From the NCBI GenBank assembly GCA_027604005.1, contig JADGJT010000166.1:1-47459 (forward strand): a stretch of 47,459 nt of DNA, written 5' to 3'. This document shows positions 35,313 through 45,893 of this stretch, piece after piece. This DNA comes from Dinochytrium kinnereticum (lineage: Eukaryota; Chytridiomycota; Chytridiomycetes; Chytridiales; Chytridiaceae). The notes beneath the pieces are model-generated. The model saw nothing but the letters and a program-made list of their open reading frames with translations, made no database searches and was not told the DNA's origin. Position numbers and translations under genes: made by a program. The stretch's first letter is position 1. Each line of letters begins with the position of its first letter.

Positions 35313-35473
35313 GGTCGTGAACCTCAGGCCAGCGATTTCAGTGGAGCCCCGTCAGCTATGATTCCCACAATCAAACACCAAAGGTATAGTTTTTTTACCA
35401 TGATGATTGGTTTGGCCGACCCTTCCGCCGTGCTTGCATGCCATACTTTTTGAAGTTAAGATGTTGAGTATCT

Positions 35474-35549
35474 TCTTCAACTACAGATGCTGGCTCAGTG
35501 CATGACGTTCTTATTCAACTATAGATGCTGACTCCGTGCAAGACGCTCT
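35474..35549. repeat. Imperfect tandem repeat, two units of about 39 bp
   Basis: CTTCAACTACAGATGCTGGC and ATTCAACTATAGATGCTGAC begin two consecutive units that both continue with a GTGCA-GACG-TCTT pattern. Only two copies are seen. Confidence 0.6.
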
Positions 35550-35597
35550 TGGTCCACGATCCACTCGTCCCCTCAATGACTGAAACAAAACAAAAAG

Positions 35598-35605
35598 TAT
35601 AAAAA
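35598..35605 (+). promoter_or_regulatory. TATA-like element
   Basis: TATAAAAA sits 27 bp upstream of an ATG at 35625. The spacing would leave a very short leader, so this is only suggestive. Confidence 0.3.
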
Positions 35606-35624
35606 GACCCACCAGGCTTCTGTG

Positions 35625-35894
35625 ATGTCCCAGCTGTCTTGGAAAAGCCCTCGTATCCTCATTTACGCTGTCCTCGCGGCCTATGAGTTGGGATCAGATT
35701 CCTATGCAACTGCAACAAGAGTGTGAGATTTGTGATAGATCAGATCGTTCTTGGCTTGGATTTTTTGGTCAAAAACTTATGGTTCTGGTTTTTGGCAGAC
35801 GCAGAAACTTGTGATATTAACCCCAGCTCAATTGACGGCTCATCTGCTCCTCCTCACATCCGTCATCCGTCGCGTTCATGTAGCGGAATGACGG
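35625..35894 (+). CDS. Candidate small protein, uncertain
   Basis: Tentative two-exon reading, 35625-35720 and 35799-35894 (63 aa): MSQLSWKSPRILIYAVLAAY then, after a GTGTGA...GGCAG intron, TQKLVILTPAQLTAHLLLLT. It has a hydrophobic N-terminus and a TATA-like element upstream. No homolog recognised; may be the start of a longer gene or chance. Confidence 0.25.
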
Positions 35895-37151
35895 ATCCTC
35901 CACAACCTCCACACTACACAAATCGGTGGACTTGGAACAATCTTGAAATCATGGATTTGCGAAATGATATCGGCTTGATATGGCATAATATTGATATCAG
36001 TCCGTAACATGGGCTGGGCACCGCTGATCTCGACCACGTGGTGAGGACGTTCCTCCATGCCATCAAAATTTGATGTGGCAATTCTGCAAGTCAAAGCACA
36101 GCACAGGCTGGCCACTGTAAATAACTATATACATCAAATGCAAAAAATGCCTTGGTTTGGCACCATCCTACAACTTACAGGTGATGCCTTCTCCATCGTA
36201 CACCTTCGTATCCGACGTTAGCCCACCATCCAGGAAAACAGTCCTCAAAGCTCGTCAAATTGCAACTTGTATTCGTTATTCGAAGGTTTTATGATTGTGG
36301 AGGACAGTAATTATTGATAAAAACGCATATCGAGGTGATAAACATACATGGAGACCTATTACCCTAGCATTCAAGCACGCGTAATATACAACCAGGATTT
36401 TCTTTTAAAGCAATTATCGTGCGCATCCGACAGGTACACTATGCGAAAGTACACCGAGTGCGATACAGGATTATATCTATTAAGTGGCGAAAAGCGTAAT
36501 TCTGACATAACTAAGACGAGATGTAACATGCAAATAGAGAATCTAACGTTTTTCTTCCATAGGGTTTCTTTACTCCTTCATTTTGATATTTTAGAAGATA
36601 ATGAATGGAGTTATCTGAGGCTTGGCATTCACAACAGCGTTGGCTGATAATTATCTCACAAACACTCTGTAATGGGTGGTCTTTTCCTTTTGTTTTATCT
36701 CAGAGAAAAAAAATCAGTTCATTCTTAGTATACTAATTTAGGTTCAGCTGCTTAAAGGTTCTAAACACCTCGTCACTCCCTGACCTCATAGAAACACTAA
36801 TCCAAAAAGCACTAGAACTAACGGTACAGGGTTTATTGCTTCATACAAAAAATAGCTGAACCGCGATTCTGATGCAATGGCCCGAGCAATAAGCATAGGT
36901 TCATACTTCCGGTTGTTGGTTGGTACAGCATGGTATGTCTATAGTTTGAAGGCTTGCAATTATTTGCAATCCGACAAGTGCCACCAGTTTTTCAATGCTT
37001 TCTATTTGAGTTTGGACTCGGGTGATCCGTCGTCAACAACGTGCCACAAGATTGAAGTAACAATTCCATGAACACAGCAACCACTTCAATTTCACCAAGC
37101 GCCGACGGTTGTCAATGAGGAAACACCGGAATTAGCAACTTACAACACCCT

Positions 37152-38822
37152 TCAACCCTCCTCTCCAGACTCGGCAAGCTCATCCACTTCATCCGAGTGG
37201 GATTCTGGTTGCTTTAAGGGGGCCCGCTTGGTCCTCCCCGTCACTCGATACTTTCGAATGGGCATCCGAAGACCTTGTCGCATAAGCTTTTCAATGGGAT
37301 TAGCTCACTAAAGATGTTGGAATACTACCTTAGTTGATAGTAAGGAGGCTGGGGTCATGCCTGGGAAGTTTTTTGGTGAGTAGACCTTAAATATGCTGGA
37401 CGTCGCTGTTGCCAACGTAGATGTTGATTGCGTCGTCAGCTGCATCCTAGGACTAAAGAGGACGAGTTAAATCATAGGTGCATTAATTAGAAAAAAGCAC
37501 AGCAAACTGCATGCATATTATAAGATGATGAGTTGGTTAAGGGGAAGAAAGAGGGAAACGAAGACATTCGATGAAGAATGCAATCAGACGTGAAGATAAA
37601 CTTTTGCATGATCATAAGCTCACCTAGTGAGATCGGCCAAGGTAAATTTAAGGAGAAACTCCCCTTCTATACGAATAGATATATCGGGCTATGTGTACAA
37701 CGCGTAATAAGGTGCCAACACCCACAATTAAAGGACGATATTCAACCATATCAGAGGAGTTGGGCACAAATAGCACAGAAGTGCGAGAACAAATGAAACA
37801 CTGTGGAAAGACTTACAAAAATGAAAAAGCAGCAGGCGGTGTCTGTCTCGTCTTCAGCCAGCGACGGTGAAACAACAAGGTCCCCGACAATTATCGAAAG
37901 CTCGTTGGGTATTTTTGGGGACGTTAAGATTCGTTGCTTGCCGTCGGCTGACCAGAGAGAAACGGAGACAATAAGTATGTCCGCACAGAGTTCAACTGGA
38001 TCAATCTTCCGACCATCTTCAGTGGCAATGAGCTCCAATATTGGTGGCTTAAGGTCCATTTAGATATTTATGGCATAATAAATACGTACAGGGTCTACTA
38101 CCCTCCGATCCTTATCTCCTGATCCGCAGCTTCGGCCATGAAGTGGTTGCTGCAAGTACATGGTAGATGTAATAAAAATGTATTTGTATCTTCATAACTG
38201 ATACAATAATTTACCTGTCGGATTTTTAAGTTATATGCTCTTCAATGCGGAAAGAGGGTTAAAGGCGAACAGAAGAGGATATTGAGACAAACCTTTGAGG
38301 ATATCTTCTGGTTGAACAGCCTTGAGCTACATGCATGTTTCGCCCACCTGTTTCCTTGGAGTGGTATGTAGAATTAGAAGCTGCAGGAGGAGGTGAGCAA
38401 TCTGGTCGATGCGGAGGGCGTTGGTGATGGTGATGATTGTCGGCGTAAGGTTGAAAGCTTGGCTGGTGCGAATGGAAGACTGGGGGAGGATAGGGGTAGG
38501 ACGATGGATGCCAGGCTGGCTGCAGCGGTGGCCCATGCCTAGCATACAGTGGGGTATAGGCAGGATATTGAGAACCAGACGGTGATGACCAGCGTCGCCA
38601 TGATGGGTCTGGTTCGCCTCTCCAATGGCTTCGCTCCATTATTTGGATCCTTCTTTTTTTGAAATGATCAAAACTCGGTATCACCGCCAGAGAATCGGTT
38701 GACCCCGAACCGAATGGGTCTATAGAACTGCATACCCGGCGCGACCGTGATTTGAATGAGACGTCGGGGGGCGACGTCGGTGAACATGGCTTAATTTGCT
38801 TATGAGCTTTTGATATAATCAC
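37152..38822 (-). CDS. Velvet-domain regulator, copy B (complete)
   Basis: Seven exons: 38822-38293, 38239-38215, 38149-38090, 38047-37817, 37688-37624, 37452-37329 and 37286-37152. They total 390 codons including the stop (389 aa), with every phase consistent. A second possible start is at 38639 (MERSHWRGEPD, 328 aa). The N-terminus is Pro/His/Tyr-rich and disordered. The velvet domain then reads RAYNLKIRQ, QPLHGRSCGSGDKDRRVVDP, PPILELIATEDG, VSLWSADGK, IIVGDLVVSPS, CCFFIF, PDISIRIEGEFLLKFTLADL, KVYSPKNFPGMTP and LMRQGLRMPIRKYRV, followed by a short acidic tail. All canonical blocks are present, so DNA binding and dimerisation are plausible. Velvet proteins act in the nucleus, often as VelB/VosA-type dimers; which subgroup this belongs to cannot be told by eye. 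Lies about 2.5 kb upstream of copy A in the same orientation. Confidence 0.9.
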
Positions 38823-41046
38823 GGTTTATTTCTCGTATTTGTTGCACATTCAGGGGTTCCATGACTATTCCTTCTGGTTCCAAAGGATAATGTGAAAGCT
38901 CCCTTTCCACTGATTGAGTGCGGGGAGTGTAGCTTTGGACGTTCCTCTAAGAGTAAAGCGTGCTGGAGCACTGCTCAACAATGGACAATAGCCTCTTATG
39001 TGTTCAATGAGTCTGTGCACCTTGTGGTAAGGATGCAAAACCAAAGATGAGTTGTTAGTATAGTGTATGACAAAAACACAAACCAAGTTCTTCAGGATGA
39101 GGCGAGGTTCTTAACACCAAGTATACCACGCATCGTGTGGCGGAATCACCCCTGCAGTATCTCCTGGGGTGCTGGCCTATACATATCATGTCATGCGTTA
39201 ATGATATTCACATCGTGTTATGCTAGATAGAAACAACGGTAACTGTATGTATTGTTCCGTAGATGAAAAAGCTAGCCAATGGGCAACAGGTCTTCATCAC
39301 TCTCACTAGGGATACACATGCTCACATGGTCTCCGTAAAGGAATAAGTTCTTCTCTCGTCTGATGACACAATTAAGATAATAATGTCTTGCAAAGAAGAT
39401 TGGAGTCATTAACCTGATACCAGTTTAACCAACTAACATATTCAATAACTCAGCTTTTAAAGAACCTTGGACGATTTGACTGCAAATAAGCTAATATTTT
39501 GGAGGAATTTGCTCTCTATTTTCGTTGTCGGGATTGGAAGGTAAATTACGTTCTAGTGATTCCTATTAAGTGATACTTCTACTGTACAAGTGAGTCGCAT
39601 AGCTATTAGTGTCTACGTCCTTTACCTAAGCAGTCCCACACGCGTCTCGGTAGGGTACGGCTTTTCGACTATGGGGACAATATCTTATTGTCGATATTTA
39701 TCAACTGGAGACATTTATACCCGCTAACAACGACCGTTCATGTTTAAATCAAGATTATCAGCATTATCCATTTCGTGGGGCTTTGATCGTTATGTGTTGA
39801 TAACTTTTTGGGTTTGTTTTATCATAGCTCTCTTTGTCTATAACATTTCGTTTGATCGGCTACCTAAATGGCGAACTATTACAGGATTTCTTTTCTCTCG
39901 CCTTGTGGGTTGGCGTGGCAACTTTTGTTTTTTGTTTACGTTCTCGCTTTAGTCGATCGCAACCAGAGTCATTTTCCGGAAATCCGCCAAGTTTTTTTTT
40001 GGTACCTTCCTCAAATTAGATATGCTGCTATCGCCATCGTGAAACATTCGGTAAGTTTTACTTCTATCGCTTCATTTCCATATTAATTGGAGAACGGATA
40101 AGGCACGAATGTATACACTTTAATCATGTAATTAGAACCTGCGTTCATTTAGGGAACGTTATGGCTTTGTAGTAGATTGGAATAGGTAACTCTACATGGA
40201 AATGCTGACCTCAAGTTGGTAATACGCTAATCTCTCTTCTAATTGAACGCGATCACAGCCTAAATAGGAATAGCTGATTATATAAATCGGAATATACATC
40301 GGCTGGATATCTTAGCATGTTTACACAAGTCACGTCGCTGCCTTTGCGGTGCGATCGGTAAGAAGACTTTTTTGATGTATTCTCGATGCGTCTGTTGTGT
40401 GAAATAAGGCTGAGGAGAAATTCTTTCGTCCCGTACAAATGCTGTTATAAACTTAAGCTTGAACTTGTTCATGTACTATAATGGCATAGAAGGCCACGGC
40501 ATTTGTTTTCATGGGACGACGTCGTGTTGAAAGCAAACAAAGGAAAGCAAACAAAGGTTTGCATATAGCCATGCTCTTCATGCCATCTCCTTTTCCATAT
40601 AATGTTATAGATCGCGTCCATGCCTAATCTATTTCCGATAATGCCCTAACGGAAGGTTTTACCGTGATCATGCGATCGGATATTACGCGTTCACTTCTTT
40701 TTAGTCTTATTATACTCCAACAAGTCCTCAAACGTCATTTGTACATATGTCTCCACTACGTATATTGGCCGGCCTTTTTTCCCCTCTCCTTTATAGCTTG
40801 GCCAGAGAGGTTACCGCCTTCGGGCTGACAGCTTAATGACATGCAGTGTTGACTGATATCAATTGAACGAAGCGATGTATCAAGTCTCTGGCTGAATTTC
40901 TGATCCACTGAAAAGTTATAAGTTGAGCAGATCCTGACCATTCGTCACTTAAGCTCTTCTCTTCTTTTTGCTCTCACCTCATCTCATGTGTCAAGCCTAA
41001 TCAAACTACCAAGCCGCATCTAGGCTGGACAAAAATTGATTTCTGT
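38823..41046. other. Gene-poor interval upstream of velvet copy B
   Basis: About 2.2 kb, AT-rich. Short frames only; the least unlikely is a hydrophobic plus-strand frame at 39868-40050 followed by a GTAAGT donor-like site. A short direct repeat of GAAAGCAAACAAAG occurs twice near 40528-40556. No RNA gene or transposon signature seen. Confidence 0.5.
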
Positions 41047-42019
41047 ATGAGGAAGACCATTATCCTCATCATCACTGCGTTGGTGACGGGGATAGTCAGA
41101 AGCATCGACGGCGCTTTCACCCTTCCACCCAACAGTATCAGCATCAACCAAGAAGAGGATGCTTTTACATGGTCATGGCCACCAGGATTTTTGTGAGCAA
41201 CGCGGCCTTTTCTTTATTCCCTAAACTCACATCCTGCCATTCAGCCCCGATGGCCAGGCCGCTACAACCCAGCCAACGGACGATACAACCATTCTCACAT
41301 CACCAACGCAAACGCTACCCAACGAAGTGCCGACCACTTCTACCCAATTTCCCCTAGAATCAGAACCCATTTCTTCGACCAGCGCCACCTCCTCAAATCA
41401 CAAAGCCCCCAGAATATCAGCAGCATCTATGCTACTTGTTGCCTTTGGCAGCGCGGCCGTCATGCTTTCCAGCCTTTTTCTAATCATGTTTGCAGCCAAC
41501 GTACCGTTGGGAGACACAAAGAGGAGGAAGCGAACAAGCCTTTCATCACGACTGTCGTTACTGTCAAGCAAACCCACTCCCTCGTCTTCCTCACAGAAAA
41601 GCTCAAGGCCAACATCAGTTTCGTCCGTTTCAGATGTTGGATCAGATCCTACTACGTTAAGCAGAGGGAATGTGACGTACTCTATTGTTATGGTGGATGA
41701 GGACATGGAGTCTGGAAGTCCATTGGATCCAGACACTGGCCTTGAGATTGTAGAGAAAGGCGGAGATGGAATTATGCAACCAGGGACGATTCTAAGAGGA
41801 AGTACGGTTATTCCCATGCCCAGAGAGTTGGGCGAGAAGCGGCGGCGGTATACTTTCTTTGGGAAGCCGGTGGAGGTGTCGTTTGCCTCTGATGCTGATA
41901 ACGTCGAAGGCTCAGAAGCGGCCAAGAGGCTGCAAGCCAAGAAGAGGAGTATGCCTGAAATGAGGGCTGTCATTCCGAGACGTGGTGAAGGGCAGGACGA
42001 CGGTGTCTCGCCCAAGTGA
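41047..42019 (+). CDS. Small single-pass membrane protein with signal peptide
   Basis: Two exons, 41047-41192 and 41245-42019 (306 aa), with matching phase; the 52-nt intron runs GTGAGC...TTCAG. MRKTIILIITALVTGIVRSIDG is a signal peptide. The ectodomain of about 90 residues is Thr/Pro-rich without Cys, so probably O-glycosylated. The span is AASMLLVAFGSAAVMLSSLF, followed by a basic KRRKRTSLSSR stop-transfer and a tail of about 165 residues. The tail has a repeated-Ser region and a more ordered block (GNVTYSIVMVDEDMESGSP, RRYTFFGKPVEVSFA). No family recognised. The architecture parallels the two larger membrane proteins in this window. Confidence 0.8.
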
Positions 42020-42103
42020 TTTGCTCTCCAATAGCCCCCTGTACATAAAAGCAATTTGTTTTGGTTGTGAAAAACTGCAATTGAATAAGTAACTCCGCTG
42101 CTC

Positions 42104-44047
42104 ATGTCACGAACATTGACGATGGCCCTCAACATCCCCGAGATCCTCGAGTGCGTCTTCCACTTCCTCTCCAACAGCGAGCTGTGCAGTGTACGCCCGG
42201 TATCAAAGCTATGGCTTAGTGCGGTACAGACGGCCAGAATGAGGCGAAATCGGACGATCCTCCACTGTGTACTAGTCATGGTGGATCGCTGGAATGGCGG
42301 GTACTTTGATAATAACACCATCGGAGGATGGAACATCGCTGTTGATTCTTTAGATATGGCCATTGAGGAGGGCTTTGTTCATTGTTCTCGAGCTGCCGGG
42401 ATTGATCCTTCTTCAGCGGCTGCTGTTGATGCTTTTCGGGAGGCAAAGGTGCGAGACGTTATTCGGTAGATAAAATGTGTTGTGAGATTTAAAGGCATTC
42501 GAATCCTTATTATTAACGTATATTTTTATTATTTCAATTACATAGCGCGTCTCTGACCTGAAAAGCGGTAAGAGGGGAGCAAAGCAAGGGAGTCCAGCGA
42601 CCTACCGAATAGTCCCTGTGACTCTCTACTGCGCTGACCACATTCTTGTGGAAGGATCGAGGCTTCTTTACCAATTCAAACCCGTGTCCACGAAGAGTCA
42701 TGCATCGGCTTCATCCACCCGTGAGATGAAGCAGAGCTCAAATATGAACGACTACTGCCTTGTGGCGAGCTATATCCAAGACCACTCCATAGAAGCCATC
42801 ATTACCGTAAACGTAAACCGTCATCATTGCCTTACAACCTCCCGTATAAAGTCGACAATCAGACAGGTCATCTCACCAGGGCAATCTAGTAGCCCCAATC
42901 ACCCCAATTCCCACAACATCATCAATAATCGCAGGATATCATCCACATCTGAGCTTGAGAATTTTATGGGAACGGTTCGAGAAGGACTCTTTGGGGATGA
43001 CTTCGTTGCGTTGTTCAATATCTCAACCGTTGCAAGGGAAGGTGTTGTGAGATCCTATGCAGAAGTGGCTGGATTGCAAAATCTAGTGGAGATAGATCAT
43101 CAGACGGAGTTAATGTTTGGTTTGGGGATGTCGGAGGTGAGGAGACAGGTAGGCTTGAATTTTTTTTTTGGTATAGAGAGCTTAAGAGATTTAGGGCCTT
43201 CAATACGACGCAATGTATGTTAATGAAGGATGGCTAGCCATAGAGGACCGTCCCTCTCTTCCTATTGTGGATGACATCAATGAACCAATTTACCCACGTA
43301 AAAAACGAATCAGTTTCAGCGAAAGCTGCCGAAAACAGGGGCTTGACTTCGATTTTGCTCAGTTCGGTCGCCGAGCAGTGTATTATTTGAGGAAGCACTT
43401 GTTTTTTGATGACGTGAATGGAACATACCTGGTACAAGCCCTAAAGGTTTTTTCTTATACTTGGATTGATAAGGTACATTGCTTTCGAATTTTTAGTCGA
43501 CGTTGCTGATTATGTTTACATAGCTTTCATACTTTTTTGACCATGGTAAGATATGTGCCCCACGATCATGGCGAGAAATCCTCAATCCTTAGTGAAACTC
43601 TAACAATTTACCCTTACACTCAATTAGACTTCAAAAACAAATTGAAGCAAACCGATATTATCGCTAAGATGAATTTCAACCCATCAGCCCGTTCCACACT
43701 TCTCTCCAAAGTCCGGTCAGGAGCCTGTAAGAAGCTTTTTGAAATCCCCCTCAGTGCAGAGTAAGTCACATAGCATATAATTGTGAAGCTTTACTGATGT
43801 AGATCCCAGATTTCTGCGCCAAACGGGCTTCACAGGCAACATATCGGAAGCCGAGGAGGTCTTTGAGCATATCAGCAAGCTCGATAATATGGACTCAAGA
43901 AAGCGTTTGTCATCGGATCGATTCTACGATTTCTTGAGTGCTGAAAGAATTAGCTCTATGATACTTGGTAGTTCGGGGACGCCCTCTCCTCCTCTCCGAA
44001 ACGCGCTTGATGGAAAGAACGGACAGTCCAAGACCGTGTACCAGTGA
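42104..44047 (+). CDS. F-box protein
   Basis: Six exons: 42104-42448, 42546-43148, 43195-43446, 43524-43545 (22 nt), 43628-43760 and 43810-44047. They total 530 aa with all phases agreeing; a start at 42122 would give 524 aa. The N-terminus MALNIPEILECVFHFLSNSE then VRPVSKLWLSAV is an F-box, which normally docks on Skp1 in SCF ubiquitin ligases. The rest has no recognised substrate-binding repeat (no LRR, WD40 or Kelch seen). It contains a Ser/Asn-rich stretch around residues 210-240 and several hydrophobic-aromatic blocks such as FGRRAVYYLRKHLFF. Only 84 bp separate its start from the previous stop. Confidence 0.8.
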
Positions 44048-44258
44048 CTTTTGATTGATGCCCACGTTTTTTGCATGCTGCGAAATCTTGTAATAATAAA
44101 TTGCAGCCAGTAGCAAGTGCATTATTTGCTCGTCTCAGTCGTTACCTGCTTGAGCCAGCGCGTCGCCGTTATCGCAGAGAGTTCAGAGCAGTTGAGAGGG
44201 ACAAAACGAGCAATTGTCGCTAGGCTGTGACACCCTCTCAAATTTACCTCCATTAGCT

Positions 44259-44956
44259 ATGGTTAGTGTCAGGGGCATCATAGGCATCCATCCCATCCAT
44301 CCCATCCATCCACCCGTCAACGGAACCATCACACGACGATGAGCGACAGATTCGTATGAGAAATACTGGAATTGGTCCTGGAGGGACCACTCTGTCACTG
44401 CAAGGGTCAGGGGGAGGCTATGCACGGCTTTTGTCAGAGATGTAGCCGTGCATTTCGCTATGGAGAACCTTTGAACGACCGCGGAAGGGATGGATAGGCG
44501 GAACCTGTGATGGACGGTTGGATACGGATGGATTTGGAATGAATCTATCGCCTTTTTCTTTTGCCGTCTAAGCAGAACTTGAATGTGGATCACTAACTTG
44601 GACCACGCATAATAGACCAAGGGTACTCAGGCCTTCGGTAAGCGCCACACCAAGTCGCACACCCTCTGCCGCAGGTGCGGAAGCAGGTCTTTCCACAACC
44701 AGAAGAAGACCTGCTCCCAGTGCGGGTACCCCTCTGCCAAGATCCGCCACTGTGAGTTTCTTAAATCACTTGAAGTTTAATGGAGGCCCTGTTTTCTGAC
44801 TTGTTGCTATTTCCAGTCGAGTGGTCCGAGAAGGGCAAGCGCAGGAAGACCACTGGGTCCGGCCGCTGCCGCTACCTGAAGACCGTTGCTAGAAGATTCA
44901 AGAACGGCTTCAGGGAGGGCACCCAGGCCAAGAAGAACGTTCCCGCCGCCAACTAA
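44259..44956 (+). CDS. RPL37: Ribosomal protein eL37
   Basis: Exons 44259-44261 (the ATG alone), 44616-44751 and 44817-44956 give 92 aa: M then [20 protein letters not shown] and so on. The zinc-finger cysteines CRRCG and CSQCG, and the C-terminal [15 protein letters not shown], are diagnostic of the 60S protein eL37. The mature frame begins right after an acceptor AATAG preceded by a CACTAAC branch site. The only well-placed initiator is the ATG followed by GTTAGT, leaving a 354-nt first intron. Ribosomal-protein genes often have such an intron directly after the ATG. An AATAAA at 45214-45219 may be its poly(A) signal. Confidence 0.93.
44279..44312. repeat. CATCC-rich microsatellite in the eL37 first intron
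   Basis: Alternating CATCCATCCC units occur within the intron that follows the start codon. Confidence 0.7.
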
Positions 44957-45322
44957 AGAACGTCAACTGGTTTTACGGCTGGAGGGGACAGAATGGATGT
45001 GTTGCTTGCGGGAAGTAGTTGCTATTGAATTCCGGATTGAGTTTGAGCGCGAGGGATGTATATTTCGTTAGGGATTGGGGAATGGACCTTGTCCAGACCT
45101 GTTATTTCGTAAACACATACTGGGGATGGAGTTGGAACCTCTCACTTAACATTGAGGGGGAATGACTTTATTGCGGCGTTATCTACAGCCTATATCGCTT
45201 GTTTTCCGGATTGAATAAAGGCTTCTTTTCACGGCAACAGATTTTTTGTGTTTGGGTGTTTGTGATGGTGGGAGGATACGTTCAGAAGTAGACTCCAAGC
45301 AGAAAGAGTGATTTGGCTTGGC
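44957..45322. other. Convergent 3' flanks of eL37 and FAM32A
   Basis: 366 bases. Contains AATAAA at 45214-45219 on the plus strand. No gene seen. Confidence 0.5.
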
Positions 45323-45829
45323 TTATCCTGGTCCGACCTTTGGAATATCGTGGTGTTCGGAGAGACTTGCGAGGTAGTTATTGTAATCCTGGAACAATAG
45401 TATCTCGATTAGACGCTGGTGAGGAGTTGACGAGGGATACTCACCGCCACTCTTTCCTTATGCGACTTCTGAGCGATTTTGGCGGCCTTCTCCTCTTGCT
45501 AATACAACCAGATCAGCATTTACACTCAACCAAAAAGAAAACAAGTAGAAATAACCAGCAACTCACTCTCTTCCTCCTGATTTCCTCAAATCGAATCTCA
45601 GCAGGCGTTAACTGCCTTCCTGTCGACTGTTTAACGGGTTCTGAGGACGTTGCCTCAATCGCCTTCTCAACGGCTTTTGATGTCTTCTTCTTCTTCTTCC
45701 TAAAGCCTTAGTCAGTGAGTGCAGATACGGAAAGCATGCGAAGTCCTTCTAGTTCAGGAGAACTCACTTTTGCACGCTGGTTCCCTTGAGCTTGAGGGAC
45801 CCGCCCGCAAAGTTCTCGTAGTCGCCCAT
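45323..45829 (-). CDS. FAM32A: FAM32A family protein
   Basis: Four exons, 45829-45768, 45699-45567, 45498-45445 and 45388-45323, give 104 aa. MGDYENFAGGSLKLKG matches the conserved N-terminus. A lysine run KKKKKKTSKAVEKAIEA follows, then LTPAEIRFEEIRRKRQEEKA, KSHKERVADYNNYLASLSEH and HDIPKVGPG, the family's conserved end. In animals FAM32A enters the catalytic spliceosome and its C-terminus stabilises the 5' exon near the active site; the conserved C-terminus here suggests the same role. Exon phases all agree. It is divergent from CDK20, starting 64 bp away. Confidence 0.92.
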
Positions 45830-45893
45830 CACCAGGCAGCTCAAAACCAATGACAAAAACTAGCAGAAAGTCAGTTCTGACAATTTGAAGCTG
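45830..45893. promoter_or_regulatory. 64-bp bidirectional promoter, FAM32A / CDK20
   Basis: The entire interval between two divergent start codons is 64 bp, so both core promoters and leaders must overlap or extend into coding sequence. No TATA box seen. Confidence 0.65.

Larger units (their letters stand above)
34640..37151. other. Interval between the two velvet genes
   Basis: About 2.5 kb with no well-supported gene. It holds a possibly broken minus-strand frame (34875-35312), a short direct repeat (about 35474-35549), a TATA-like element with a small candidate gene (35598-35894), an (ATCCC)-type microsatellite near 35271-35297, and otherwise AT-rich sequence. Confidence 0.5.

Noticed and set aside
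39868..40050. Hydrophobic plus-strand frame ending at a GTAAGT site
   Set aside because: No downstream exon or family match could be found, and two overlapping frames of similar length exist. Left as unsupported.
31926..41046. Transposon, CRISPR or tRNA content in the gene-poor interval
   Set aside because: No terminal inverted repeats, reverse transcriptase or transposase motifs, regularly spaced repeats or clover-leaf sequence were seen by eye; a profile search could still find something.
41398..42363. Minus-strand open frame of 321 codons
   Set aside because: It is antisense to the signal-peptide membrane protein and the F-box start. The plus-strand genes have splice phase and recognisable features; this frame has none.
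44568..44750. Minus-strand frame opposite eL37
   Set aside because: Antisense shadow of a highly conserved ribosomal protein exon.
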